DNA of 64,000 nt from contig NZ_JASJEV010000003.1 of the NCBI RefSeq assembly GCF_030067675.1, positions 124,001-188,000 on the forward strand, written 5' to 3'. Under the pieces are notes generated by a model. That model saw nothing but the letters and a program-made list of their open reading frames with translations. It was not told the DNA's origin and searched no databases. A program made the translations under genes and the position numbers. Shown piece by piece: positions 10,601-18,139 of the stretch (the first letter of the stretch is position 1; each line of letters opens with the position of its first letter). This DNA comes from Chelatococcus albus. Its GTDB lineage: Bacteria; Pseudomonadota; Alphaproteobacteria; Rhizobiales; Beijerinckiaceae.

Positions 10601-11100
10601 TCAACCGCGAAGGGCGCGAGCGGCTGCTGGCTGCCTTCGACGTCGTCAACGGCCATTTCCAACGCCTCTTCACCACGCTCTTCGGCGGCGGCACCGCGGA
10701 ACTGACGCTCGTCGACGCCGATGACCCGCTCGAGGCGGGCCTCGAGATCGTGGCGCGTCCCCCCGGCAAGAAGCCACAGGTGATGACGCTGCTCTCGGGC
10801 GGCGAGCAGGCGTTGACGGCCACCGCCCTCATCTTCGCCGTGTTCCTCACCAACCCCTCGCCGATCTGCGTGCTCGACGAAGTGGACGCGCCCCTCGATG
10901 ACGCCAATGTCGAACGCTACTGCGACCTCCTGCACGAAATGGTGCGCCAGACGCAGACGCGCTTCGTCGTCATCACCCACAATCCGATCACCATGGCGCG
11001 CATGGATCGCCTCTTCGGCGTGACCATGGCCGAGCGCGGCGTGTCGCAGCTCGTCTCGGTCGATCTGGAAGCCGCCGAGCGAATCCGCGAAGCCGGCTGA
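7642..11100 (+). CDS. smc: chromosome segregation ATPase SMC
   Basis: A 1152-residue SMC protein, which with ScpA and ScpB forms the condensin that organises and segregates the chromosome. The Walker A motif GPNGCGKSN is at 31-39, two long Ala/Glu/Arg-rich coiled-coil arms flank a hinge near residues 500-570 (PPVVDALRVAKGYETALGAA), the signature SGGEQ is at 1052-1056 and Walker B ends in LDE at 1078-1080. The length is normal. The ATG at 7642 has a GAGGGAG ribosome site; MKLTRLRIIGFKTF is the usual SMC N-terminus, so the upstream TTG/GTG-type starts are rejected. No scp genes are nearby. Confidence 0.97.
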   Translation: MKLTRLRIIGFKTFVEPTEFHIEPGLTGIVGPNGCGKSNLVEALRWVMGESSHKSMRASGMDDVIFGGSTSRPARNTAEVMLVVDNGERTAPAAFNDTDHLEVSRKIEREHGSTYRVNGREVRARDVQLLFADAATGARSPALVRQGQIGEIIAAKPQARRRILEDAAGIAGLHARRHEAELRLKAAEDNLLRLVDVLREIDAQIDGLKRQGRQAQRYRSLSADIRKLEAMLLLIAFRDARAQEAAAERTLEADLRTVADRMQAQAEAARHQALAAHAMPALREAEAAAAAALQRLNAARAELDAEERRARERAAELASRSVELGKDIAREKALSADAAASIERLMGEDTELAAAAGSASEAEDDARRRLAAAEARLAEAEGALSAVQAEVSDLNARRAALERTLREETERMARLAAERGRVERDLADLLARTGDDEALAALRDAATGAEASYMAAEQQAAAARLAVNAAREEEARLRGPLADAERMAQGLETEARTLAKLFAPASDQAFPPVVDALRVAKGYETALGAALGEDLDASTDPDAPAHWAATGSPAEDPPLPGGAKPLSDLVKAPAALVRRLKQIGVVERDAAQALRGALKPGQRLVSKEGDLWRWDGFCAAAEAPSAAARRLAERNRLGDLERAAAEARLAAEARKADSDAAQARVRAAAADDAAAIEAARAARRALDAARERLSAAERRAAEAASSRSALGEARSRLAASEAEAMGKAEDARAALAALAPAPDLDARLMGARATAAECRAAAAEARGALESLRREGDLRLKRRESIAAEVKAWRERATRAAAAIGDLEERLSATRAEAQALAEAPDTFLARRRHLLGEITAAEERRKEAADRLAAGEVALSAADRAARDALDALAAAREARAGAEARLEAAKAKLTDIVRAIAEGLDTDPHGLHDRAGVVVGADLPPVADVEARLAHLRSERERLGAVNLRADTELAEAEGKRESLVGERDDLVEAIRRLRQAIGNLNREGRERLLAAFDVVNGHFQRLFTTLFGGGTAELTLVDADDPLEAGLEIVARPPGKKPQVMTLLSGGEQALTATALIFAVFLTNPSPICVLDEVDAPLDDANVERYCDLLHEMVRQTQTRFVVITHNPITMARMDRLFGVTMAERGVSQLVSVDLEAAERIREAG

Positions 11101-11147
11101 CGCGCCGGCGGCGCCCCGCGCTGTGGAGCGCATTGGCGCCCGAAACA

Positions 11148-11163
11148 GAATATACATATATTC
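11148..11163. repeat. AT-rich inverted repeat upstream of the atp promoter
   Basis: GAATAT at 11148-11153 and ATATTC at 11158-11163 form a perfect 6-bp inverted repeat around ACAT. It lies in a ~40-base AT-rich island that contrasts with the GC-rich surroundings, about 28 bases upstream of the -35 box of the atp promoter. It could be a regulator site, an UP-like element or a bendable region; no known consensus was matched. Confidence 0.35.
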
Positions 11164-11191
11164 CAAATACTTGATGAATTCCGGCCGATCC

Positions 11192-11220
11192 TTGACAGGG
11201 GTTGGGCGCATTAATATGGT
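11192..11220 (+). promoter_or_regulatory. sigma-70-type promoter of the atp Fo operon
   Basis: A perfect -35 TTGACA (11192-11197), a 17-base spacer and a -10 TATGGT (11215-11220, four of six matches). Transcription would begin near 11227, about 50 bases before atpI. It is the best-scoring promoter visible in the 177-base gap after smc. Confidence 0.6.
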
Positions 11221-11277
11221 GCGCCCGGCTTCAAGGCCGGGATTTCAAAGGCATTTCTCTTCCGCGAGGGGGTCGCC

Positions 11278-11649
11278 ATGGCGCATCCGGACGAGCGGAC
11301 CGAGAGATCGGACGAAAAGCCGGCCGAGCGGAGCCAAGCCGACCTGTCGGCGAGGTTGAAGCAGCTCGATGATCGACTGGACCGGGCGACCGGGAGCGGC
11401 CGATCGGATGACGCGGACAAGGCCTCGCACCCGATGTCCAACCAAGGCGCGCTCGGCCAGGCCTTCCGGCTGTCGGCCGAATTCGTGTCGGGCGTCATCG
11501 CCGGGGGAGCCCTCGGACTGATCGTCGACAAGGTGTTCGGCTCGGCGCCGTGGGGGCTGATCATCTGCCTCGTGCTCGGTTTCGGCGCGGGCTTGCTCAA
11601 TCTGGCCAGGGCTTCGGGAGCATTCCCGGGACGGGGGCAGAAGGGCTGA
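11278..11649 (+). CDS. atpI: ATP synthase subunit I (AtpI/GCN-type assembly factor)
   Basis: A 123-residue membrane protein of the F0F1-ATPase subunit I family. Residues 1-60 are hydrophilic and charged. Two hydrophobic segments follow, about 67-87 ([16 protein letters not shown]) and 92-113 ([18 protein letters not shown]), with the short loop typical of the family. AtpI helps assemble the c-ring or handles Mg2+, and is not part of the finished enzyme. It is the first gene after the predicted promoter and is followed by atpB, the normal order in Alphaproteobacteria, where the F1 genes are at another locus. Confidence 0.92.
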   Translation: MAHPDERTERSDEKPAERSQADLSARLKQLDDRLDRATGSGRSDDADKASHPMSNQGALGQAFRLSAEFVSGVIAGGALGLIVDKVFGSAPWGLIICLVLGFGAGLLNLARASGAFPGRGQKG

Positions 11650-11732
11650 GCGAGGCGGCAAACGACATTGGATGCCCCGCGGGTCGGCGAGCCTTCCGGG
11701 GCGTTGGGCGCAAGACGAGGCGAAGGTCCGCT

Positions 11733-12503
11733 ATGGCGAACCCGATCGAGCAGTTCGAGATCAAGACCCTGGTGCCGCTCGGCAAGATTGGCGGCACCGA
11801 GATCGCCTTCACGAACTCGGCTCTCTTCATGGTCGGCGCCGTGGCGCTCATCACCATCGGCCTGACGGCCGCGACTGCCAGGCGTTCGCTAGTGCCCGGC
11901 CGCTTCCAGGCCGGTGCCGAGGTCCTCTACGAATTCGTCGCCAAGACGCTGCGGGAGGCCGCGGGTCACGATGCGATGCAGTTCTTCCCGCTCGTCTTCT
12001 CGCTCTTTACCTTCGTGCTCACGTGTAACCTGCTCGGCCTCGTGCCCGGCTTCTTCACGGTCACGAGCCACGTCATCGTCACGGCCTCTCTCGCCCTCCT
12101 CGTCATCGGTACGGTGATCGTTGCCGGCTTCGTGAAGCACGGCTTCCACTTCCTCGGCCTCTTCGTGCCGTCGGGCGTGCCGTTCTGGCTCCTGCCGTTC
12201 ATGATCGTGATCGAGGTCGTCTCCTTCCTGTCGCGGCCGATCTCGCTGTCGCTGCGTCTCTTCGCCAACATGCTCGCCGGCCACATCGCGCTGAAGGTCT
12301 TCGCAGGCTTCATCGTGTCGCTCGGCGCGCTTGCCGCCTCCGGCGGCGTGACCGGCATCCTGGGCGTCGCCGGGGCCACCTTGCCGCTCGCCATGGCCGT
12401 CGGCCTGACGGCGCTCGAGTTCCTCGTGGCGGCTCTCCAGGCCTACGTCTTCACGATCCTGACCTGCATCTATCTGCACGACGCGCTGCACCCTGGACAT
12501 TGA
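11733..12503 (+). CDS. atpB: F0F1 ATP synthase subunit a
   Basis: A 256-residue integral membrane subunit that forms the proton half-channels against the c-ring. The essential arginine is R175 in [17 protein letters not shown]. About five or six hydrophobic helices are visible, including [15 protein letters not shown] and the last pair before the C-terminal [29 protein letters not shown] is the usual alphaproteobacterial N-terminus, so ATG 11733 is chosen over the open frame reaching back to 11550, which overlaps atpI. A GAAGG ribosome site is nearby. Confidence 0.97.
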   Translation: MANPIEQFEIKTLVPLGKIGGTEIAFTNSALFMVGAVALITIGLTAATARRSLVPGRFQAGAEVLYEFVAKTLREAAGHDAMQFFPLVFSLFTFVLTCNLLGLVPGFFTVTSHVIVTASLALLVIGTVIVAGFVKHGFHFLGLFVPSGVPFWLLPFMIVIEVVSFLSRPISLSLRLFANMLAGHIALKVFAGFIVSLGALAASGGVTGILGVAGATLPLAMAVGLTALEFLVAALQAYVFTILTCIYLHDALHPGH

Positions 12504-12566
12504 TCGCCAGCACGTCGGTAGACTGAACCCGAGCCTAGACTATCCATCCCTCTAAGGAGACCTTCC

Positions 12567-12794
12567 ATGGATCCCGTTGCTGCGAAGTACATCGGCGCCG
12601 GCCTCGCCTGCCTTGGCATGGGCCTTGCTGCCATGGGCGTCGGTAACATCTTCGGCAACTACCTCTCCGGCGCGCTGCGCAACCCGTCGGCGGCGGACGC
12701 CCAGTTCGGCCGCACCTTCATCGGCGCCGCGCTCGCGGAAGGTCTCGGCATCTTCTCGCTGGTCGTTGCGCTCGTCCTGCTCTTCGTCGCATAA
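12567..12794 (+). CDS. atpE: F0F1 ATP synthase subunit c
   Basis: A 75-residue hairpin of two transmembrane helices; several copies form the rotor ring. The proton-binding carboxylate is E58 in AALAEGLGIF, and the polar loop RNPSAA lies at 38-43. The Na+-binding pattern is not present, so a proton enzyme is expected. A strong AAGGAGA ribosome site precedes the ATG, fitting the high subunit copy number. It sits 63 bases after atpB and 100 bases before atpF'. Confidence 0.98.
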   Translation: MDPVAAKYIGAGLACLGMGLAAMGVGNIFGNYLSGALRNPSAADAQFGRTFIGAALAEGLGIFSLVVALVLLFVA

Positions 12795-12894
12795 GAAGCG
12801 GCCTTGGACAGCGGCCGGGCGGAACCTCGTTCGGTTCGGCCGCGCGTGACGGCGTGAAGGGCGCCGAAACGCCCTTCCAACAGAGAAACGAGCA

Positions 12895-13437
12895 ATGGCC
12901 ACACCAGTCACAGCCCAAGCCAATGTGCCGGGCATCGAGCACGAGGGCGCCAGCTTTCCGCCGTTCGACGTCAACACGTTCGGCTCTCAGCTTCTGTGGC
13001 TCGCCATCAGCTTTGGCGTCCTCTACCTGCTGATGGCGAAGGTGATCGTGCCCCGGCTGTCCGGCATCCTGGCGGATCGTCAGGCGCGCATCTCGGGCGA
13101 CCTCGAGGCGGCCGCCAAGGCCAAGACCGACGCGGAAGCCGCCGGCGCGGCCTACGAGAAGGCACTGAGCGAGGCCAAGGCCCGGGCCCAGACGCTCGTT
13201 CACGAAACGCGCGACAGGGCCGCGGCCGAAGCGGCCCTCAAGCGTCAGGCGCTTGAGGCCGAGCTCGCCGAGAAGCTCGCGGCTGCAGAGGCGGTCATCG
13301 CCGAAGGCAAGGCCAAGGCGATGAGCAGCGTGCGTGGCATCGCCATCGAGGCGGCGACCGCAATCGTCGAGCGGCTGACCGGCGAGGCTCCTGCGGACGC
13401 GAAGGTTGCGGCCGCCGTCGATGCGGTTCGGCGCTGA
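12895..13437 (+). CDS. atpF': F0F1 ATP synthase subunit b'
   Basis: A 180-residue b-type stator subunit with a longer N-terminal stretch (~35 residues) before the single membrane helix (about 31-52, LLWLAISFGVLYLLMAKVIV). The rest is a charged, Ala-rich coiled coil that reaches up to delta/F1. Alphaproteobacteria and phototrophs use two different b subunits, b' (also called AtpG or AtpX) and b, which form a heterodimer; the next gene encodes b. The stop codon is ten bases before the next ATG, with a GGAGAG ribosome site between. Confidence 0.93.
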   Translation: MATPVTAQANVPGIEHEGASFPPFDVNTFGSQLLWLAISFGVLYLLMAKVIVPRLSGILADRQARISGDLEAAAKAKTDAEAAGAAYEKALSEAKARAQTLVHETRDRAAAEAALKRQALEAELAEKLAAAEAVIAEGKAKAMSSVRGIAIEAATAIVERLTGEAPADAKVAAAVDAVRR

Positions 13438-13447
13438 GGAGAGTGTG

Positions 13448-13933
13448 ATGCTGGCCAATACCACCTTCTGGGTCGCCGTCGCTCTCGTCATCTTCCTTTA
13501 CTTCGTGTGGCGCGCCGGCGCGCACCACACCGTCGGCAAAGCGCTCGACAAGCGCGCGGCGCTGATCGAGAAGGAGCTGGCCGAAGCACGGCAGCTTCGC
13601 GCCGAGGCAGAGGCGCTTCGCAAGGAGTTCGAGGCCAAGCGCGCCGCCGCGGAGTCCGAGGCTGCCGCGATCGTCGCGAGCGCCAAGGAAGAGGCGGAGC
13701 GGATCGCCCAGGAGGCGCACGAGAAGATGCGTGACTTCATCACCCGCCGCACCGCGGCTGCCGAAGAACGCATCGCTCAGGCCGAGATCCAGGCCACCGC
13801 AGAGGTGCGGGCCGCCGCCGCGGAAGCCGCCGTGCGCGCCGCCGAGGCGGTCCTGCGCGAAAGCGTGCAGGGCAAGGCTGCAGAAAGTCTGCTGGCCAGG
13901 AGCCTCACCGAGGTGAAGGGCAAGCTTAATTGA
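13448..13933 (+). CDS. atpF: F0F1 ATP synthase subunit b
   Basis: A 161-residue b subunit: a single N-terminal membrane helix (about 4-22, TTFWVAVALVIFLYFVW), then a coiled coil to the C-terminus. It pairs with b' as the peripheral stalk. The frame is open back to 13406, inside atpF', but ATG 13448 has GGAGAG seven bases upstream and gives the normal MLANTTFWVAVALVIF start. It is the last gene of the operon, followed by a strong terminator at 13968. Confidence 0.95.
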   Translation: MLANTTFWVAVALVIFLYFVWRAGAHHTVGKALDKRAALIEKELAEARQLRAEAEALRKEFEAKRAAAESEAAAIVASAKEEAERIAQEAHEKMRDFITRRTAAAEERIAQAEIQATAEVRAAAAEAAVRAAEAVLRESVQGKAAESLLARSLTEVKGKLN

Positions 13934-13967
13934 GCCGACGCCCTTCTGCTTCAGCGAAACGGACAGG

Positions 13968-13992
13968 ACGGCCGCCCTCGGGCGGCCGTTTT
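13968..13992 (+). terminator. rho-independent terminator of the atp operon
   Basis: A perfect 10-bp GC stem, ACGGCCGCCC (13968-13977) with GGGCGGCCGT (13980-13989), closes on a tiny loop (the innermost pair probably opens) and runs into TTTT at 13989-13992. It lies 34 bases after the atpF stop. Confidence 0.85.
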
Positions 13993-14162
13993 CATGTCAG
14001 GCGCACCGCTCGGCGACGGTCGCTCCTGCTGTCGCATATTGCCGGACCGGAGGAACGACGCCTCCTCGTCGGTTATAAGACCGCCGCCCCGGATACCGCT
14101 GGCGTCAGCGCGACAGCGACCGCGGCAGAGCCCCTTCGCATCAGTTGTCGCCGGAGCTCAGA

Positions 14163-14840
14163 ATGCCTCTCATCATCTTCGACTGTGACGGGGTGCTCAT
14201 CGACTCGGAGCCGCTCGCCTGCGCCGTGGACGCCGAGGTGCTAACCGCCCACGGCATCCCCATCACGCCGGCGGAGATCAATTCGAGGTTCGTGGGCAAG
14301 AGCTATCGCGACCAGATCCGGACCCTCGAGGCGGAGCACAGCGTCACCCTGCCGGCTGACATCGAGGCGCGCGTCTGGGCCGTGCTGGCCGAACGCTTCC
14401 GCGCCGAGCTCGCGCCCATCCCGGGCGTCGCCCAGGCGCTCGAAGCCCTGTCCCATCCGCGTTGCGTCGCTTCGTCCTCATCCCTTGCGCGCCTGGCCCT
14501 GACGCTGGAGGTCACGGGCCTCGCGCCGCATTTCGACGGGGCCGTGTTCGGCGCCGAGCAGGTCGAGCACGGCAAGCCGGCACCCGACCTCTTCCTCTTC
14601 GCCGCCCGGCGCATGGACCACGCACCGGGCGATTGCATCGTCGTCGAGGATTCGCCCTCGGGCGTCCGCACCGGCGTCGCGGCCGGCATGCCGGTCATCG
14701 GCTTCATCGGCAGGGGACACAGTACGCCCGGCCATGCCGAACGTCTCATGGCGGCTGGCGCCACGACCGTCATCCCGTCGATGTCGGCCTTGCCGGCCGC
14801 CATTGCCTTGCTGACGGCGGGAGGGCCGGCGAGCACCTGA
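14163..14840 (+). CDS. HAD-IA family phosphatase (phosphoglycolate phosphatase/beta-phosphoglucomutase-like)
   Basis: A 225-residue HAD hydrolase with a C1-type helical cap. Motif I is DCDGVLIDSE with nucleophile D7 and acid/base D9. Motif II (SSSS) and motif III (a conserved GKPAPDLFL lysine) follow, and motif IV is VEDSPSGVRTGVAAGM. Members hydrolyse small sugar phosphates or phosphoglycolate, and the true substrate cannot be told from the sequence. The ATG at 14163 has GGAG six bases upstream and is preferred over the TTG at 14145. It begins about 170 bases after the atp terminator and appears to be transcribed separately. Confidence 0.85.
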   Translation: MPLIIFDCDGVLIDSEPLACAVDAEVLTAHGIPITPAEINSRFVGKSYRDQIRTLEAEHSVTLPADIEARVWAVLAERFRAELAPIPGVAQALEALSHPRCVASSSSLARLALTLEVTGLAPHFDGAVFGAEQVEHGKPAPDLFLFAARRMDHAPGDCIVVEDSPSGVRTGVAAGMPVIGFIGRGHSTPGHAERLMAAGATTVIPSMSALPAAIALLTAGGPAST

Positions 14841-14960
14841 CGAGGTCGGGCGCGCATCCCCTCGGTCTGCGCAGGTTGGGGCTGCATCGGGCCCCTTCCC
14901 CGCCGACCGTCCCCTTCCCAGATATGGCGCCTGTCTCGTTGCGCCATCCGGAGAACAACG

Positions 14961-15953
14961 ATGTCCCTCACCGATCTCCATCCGTCCCGCCGTGCCTTCG
15001 TCGGCGGCGGCGCCGCGGCCGTTCTTGCGCCGAGCCTTGGCATCGCGCCGCTGCCTGTCCATGCGGCTGCGCCCCTCCAGGGCACCCAGGTCGCCGCCTG
15101 GTACCGCTTCAGGATCGGCGAGTTCGAGGCCACCGTCGTCTCGGACGGGCCGCTGCCGCTCGGCGACCCGAGCACCTACTTCCTCGGCAGTTCCAAGGAC
15201 GACCTCGCGAGGCTCCTCACCGACAACTTCCTGCCCGGGAGCCTGACCATCGAGCAGAACGCGCTGGTGCTCAACACGGGCCGCCAGCTCATCCTCTTCG
15301 ACACCGGCACGGGGTTGGGATCGGCCTTCGGCCCGAACACCGGCCGGCTCCTCGCCAATCTCATGGCGGCCGGCATCGACCCTGCCCAGATCGACGCGAT
15401 CATTCTCACCCACGCCCATCCCGACCACTGCTGGGCAATCATGGGAGAGGTCGGCAAGCCGAATTTCCCCAATGCGCAGGTCCATCTGTCCAAGGCCGAT
15501 TTCGATTTCTGGACCGACGAGGGCAAGCTTTCGGCCGGCGGCCCGATCAAGGACTTCGTCGCCGGCACCCGCAAGCACCTCCTGCCCGTGCGCGATCGCC
15601 TGGCCTTTGTCGCGGACGGCAGGGAGGTGGTGCCCGGCGTGGTTGCCTTGTCCGCCCCCGGCCATACGGTCGGCCACACGACCTATGTGATCACGTCGGA
15701 CGACCGGTCCCTGCTCGTCACCGGCGACGTGGCGCATCACCCGGTTCTTCTGTTGCAGAAGCCGCAGCTGCAGTTCGCCTTCGATACCGATCCGAAACAA
15801 GCCGTGGAGACCCGTCTGCGGATCCTCGACATGGCGGCGAAGGACCGCCTCCCCGTCCTGTCCTATCATTTCCCCTTCCCGGGCCTGGGCCACGTCGCCA
15901 AGGCCGGGGAGGGCTATGTCTTCCATCCGGCTCCCCTGCAGATGGTCCTCTGA
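14961..15953 (+). CDS. Tat-exported metallo-beta-lactamase-fold hydrolase
   Basis: A 330-residue MBL-fold protein. The N-terminus SRRAFVGGGAAAVLAPSLG is a Tat signal ending in an AxA site near 36. The metal motif HAHPDH is at 151-156, with further ligand candidates in SAPGHTVGHTTY and in TGDVAHHPV and SYHFPFPG. Related proteins include quorum-quenching lactonases, carboxylesterases and alkylsulfatase-like enzymes; the substrate is unknown. Tat export fits folding with its metals in the cytoplasm. It lies 120 bases after the HAD gene, and its ribosome site GGAG is close to the ATG. Confidence 0.88.
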   Translation: MSLTDLHPSRRAFVGGGAAAVLAPSLGIAPLPVHAAAPLQGTQVAAWYRFRIGEFEATVVSDGPLPLGDPSTYFLGSSKDDLARLLTDNFLPGSLTIEQNALVLNTGRQLILFDTGTGLGSAFGPNTGRLLANLMAAGIDPAQIDAIILTHAHPDHCWAIMGEVGKPNFPNAQVHLSKADFDFWTDEGKLSAGGPIKDFVAGTRKHLLPVRDRLAFVADGREVVPGVVALSAPGHTVGHTTYVITSDDRSLLVTGDVAHHPVLLLQKPQLQFAFDTDPKQAVETRLRILDMAAKDRLPVLSYHFPFPGLGHVAKAGEGYVFHPAPLQMVL

Positions 15954-16141
15954 CAGGCCGAAGCGCGGGGAGAACGCCAGCCCACCGCCCCATCAGTTCT
16001 CCCGACGGCCCGGCCCCGTCGGGATCTCCGATGTGGCATCACAAGGCGGTGGGTGCCTTGCTCCCGCCGCAGTCCGCGGCCCTCATGCCGTCCAGCGGTC
16101 GGCGCCCGGCAGGGCCTGACCGGCCGGCAGAAGGGGCGGAA

Positions 16142-16477
16142 ATGATCGGCGTGCGGGTGCTCTGGCTCGTGGGCACGGCCCTCCTCATCGGCGTTGCGCC
16201 CGTCCCCGCCTCGCCGGGCGATGCCCGCCCTCGACCTGGGGCGGTACAGCCCTGCGCCGACTATGGCCAGGGTTTCGTCTTCGTACCGAGCACCGGCACC
16301 TGCGTACGCCTGGGCGGGCGCCTGCGTGCCGATACCGTGGCGCGCGGCAAGGCGGGCCGCAGCGATGCCACGGCGCTCGGCGCCGAGGGCCGCCTCGATC
16401 TCGATGCCCGGACGCCGACCGAATATGGCCCCCTGCGCGCCGTCGTCAGCGTGCGCGGCAGGCAGGGCGGGCGCTGA
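16142..16477 (+). CDS. truncated Porin_2-like secreted protein (mini-porin)
   Basis: A 111-residue protein with a signal peptide to about residue 24 (GVAPVPAS). The mature part has the N-terminal signature of rhizobial Porin_2 proteins: a Cys, then YGQGFVFVPSTGTCVRLGGR, then GRLDLDARTPTEYGPLRAVV. Full Porin_2 proteins have several hundred residues and form trimeric 16-stranded barrels; this one stops after roughly three strands. No continuation was seen in the other frames before the hairpin at 16530. GGGGCGGA precedes the ATG. It may be a decayed porin or a genuine small outer-membrane protein. Confidence 0.6.
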   Translation: MIGVRVLWLVGTALLIGVAPVPASPGDARPRPGAVQPCADYGQGFVFVPSTGTCVRLGGRLRADTVARGKAGRSDATALGAEGRLDLDARTPTEYGPLRAVVSVRGRQGGR

Positions 16478-16529
16478 GCCGTCCGGCCGGCACGCCCGCC
16501 GTCGCGAACTGTCCGTCGATGCAGGGGAG

Positions 16530-16552
16530 AAGCGCCCCGCAACGGGGCGCTT
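16530..16552. terminator. hairpin between convergent genes (possible bidirectional terminator)
   Basis: A perfect 10-bp stem, AAGCGCCCCG (16530-16539) with CGGGGCGCTT (16543-16552), around a CAA loop. It lies between the mini-porin stop (16477) and the gcvPB stop (16565), which face each other. The T tract is short on both strands, so efficiency is uncertain. Confidence 0.5.
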
Positions 16553-16564
16553 CCACGAGCAACG

Positions 16565-18139
16565 CTATTCCGCGGCCTCGGCCGGCGCTTCGGGAGGCGG
16601 CGGCGTCCAGCGCAGTACCGGCTGGCGCGCGGCGCGCGTCTCGTCGAGGCGCCGGCGCGGGGCATGATAGGGCGCGCCGGTGAAGCGGGCCGTATCGCCG
16701 CGCTTGGCCGCCATGGCGAGATCACGCATGGCAGCAATGAAGAGGTCGAGCGAGGCCTTCGACTCCGACTCGGTCGGCTCGATGAGCATGGCCCCGTGCA
16801 CGACGAGCGGGAAATACATGGTCATGGGGTGGTAGCCCTCGTCGATCATGGCCTTCGCCACGTCGAGCGTGGTCACACCCGTGCCCTTCAGCCAGCCATC
16901 GTCGAACAGCACCTCGTGCATGCAGGGGCGATTGCCCGAGGGTTGCGACAGCAGGTCGGCGAGGCCGGCGCGGACGTAGTTGGCGTTCAGCACCGCGTCC
17001 TCCGACGCCTGGCGCAGCCCGTCGGTGCCGTGCGACAGCATGTAGGACAAGGCGCGCACGAACATGCCCATCTGGCCGTGGAAGGCGGTGACGCGACCGA
17101 AGGGCGTCACCTCCGTCCGGTTCCCGTTCTCGACAAGCTCGAGCACGGTGCCGGCCTTGCGCACGAAGGGCAGCGGCGCGAAGGCCGCCAGCCGGTCCGA
17201 CAGCACCACCGGCCCGGCCCCCGGTCCGCCGCCGCCGTGCGGCGTCGAGAAGGTCTTGTGCAGGTTGATGTGCATGGCGTCGACGCCGAGGTCCCCCGGC
17301 CGGGCCTTGCCGACGATGGCGTTGAAATTGGCCCCGTCGCAATAGAAATAGGCGCCGGCCTCATGGATCAGGCGGGCGATCTCCACCACGTCACGCTCGA
17401 AGAGCCCGCAGGTGTTCGGGTTCGTCAGCATGATGGCGGCGACGTCGGTGCCGACGAGCCTGGCGACCTCGGCCGGATCGACCGTGCCGTCCTCGCGCGC
17501 CGGCACCGCCTTCACCTCGAAGCCGAGAAGGGCAGCGGTCGCAGGATTCGTGCCGTGCGCCGAATCGGGCACGAGCACGACCCTGCGCGTCGCCCCCTCG
17601 CCCTTGGCGGCGATCGCCGCCTTGATCGCCGCCATGCCGGCGAGCTCGCCATGCGCACCCGCCTTGGGCGACAAGGTGACGGCCGACATGCCGGTGAGCT
17701 CGATCAACCAGTGGGCAAGCTCGTCCATGAGCTCGAGCGCCCCCTGCACCGTCGAGACCGGTTGCAGCGGGTGCACGTCGGCGAAGCCCGGCAGACGCGC
17801 CATGCGCTCGTTGAGGCGCGGATTGTGCTTCATGGTGCACGAGCCGAGCGGGAAGAGGCCGGTGTCGATGCCGTAGTTCTTCTGGCTGAGGCGCACGAAG
17901 TGGCGCATGGTCTCGGGCTCGGAGAGCCCGGGCAGTCCGATGTCGCCCTTGCGCTCGAGCCCGCCGAGCCGCGGCATGAAGGCCTCGGGCTCGTCGAAGT
18001 CGACGCCCGTGACGTCGAGGCGGCCGATCTCGAAGATCAGCGCCTCCTCCTGCTGAAGGGCGCGATTGCCGGTGAAGGTCTCGTGCGCCTCGGCGCCGGC
18101 TGCGCCGGGCTGGGTGGGGCGGCCCTGGCGGTTCAGCAT
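16565..18139 (-). CDS. gcvPB: glycine dehydrogenase (decarboxylating) subunit 2
   Basis: A 524-residue subunit of the split P-protein of the glycine cleavage system, which decarboxylates glycine and passes the aminomethyl group to lipoyl-GcvH. PLP binds K295 in NLHKTFSTPHGGGGPG. The family motifs GSCTMKHNPR, SPKAGAHGELAG and SAHGTNPATA are all present. The ATG at 18139 overlaps the gcvPA stop by one base (TGATG) and has GGAGG seven bases upstream; a GTG three bases earlier is also possible. Translational coupling to gcvPA fits the 1:1 complex. Confidence 0.97.
   Translation of the reverse strand: MLNRQGRPTQPGAAGAEAHETFTGNRALQQEEALIFEIGRLDVTGVDFDEPEAFMPRLGGLERKGDIGLPGLSEPETMRHFVRLSQKNYGIDTGLFPLGSCTMKHNPRLNERMARLPGFADVHPLQPVSTVQGALELMDELAHWLIELTGMSAVTLSPKAGAHGELAGMAAIKAAIAAKGEGATRRVVLVPDSAHGTNPATAALLGFEVKAVPAREDGTVDPAEVARLVGTDVAAIMLTNPNTCGLFERDVVEIARLIHEAGAYFYCDGANFNAIVGKARPGDLGVDAMHINLHKTFSTPHGGGGPGAGPVVLSDRLAAFAPLPFVRKAGTVLELVENGNRTEVTPFGRVTAFHGQMGMFVRALSYMLSHGTDGLRQASEDAVLNANYVRAGLADLLSQPSGNRPCMHEVLFDDGWLKGTGVTTLDVAKAMIDEGYHPMTMYFPLVVHGAMLIEPTESESKASLDLFIAAMRDLAMAAKRGDTARFTGAPYHAPRRRLDETRAARQPVLRWTPPPPEAPAEAAE

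Noticed and set aside
7078-11211. Very long open frame on the minus strand opposite smc
   Set aside because: High-GC third-position bias creates long antisense frames. The translation is Gly/Ala/Arg-rich without motifs, while the plus strand encodes a clear SMC protein.
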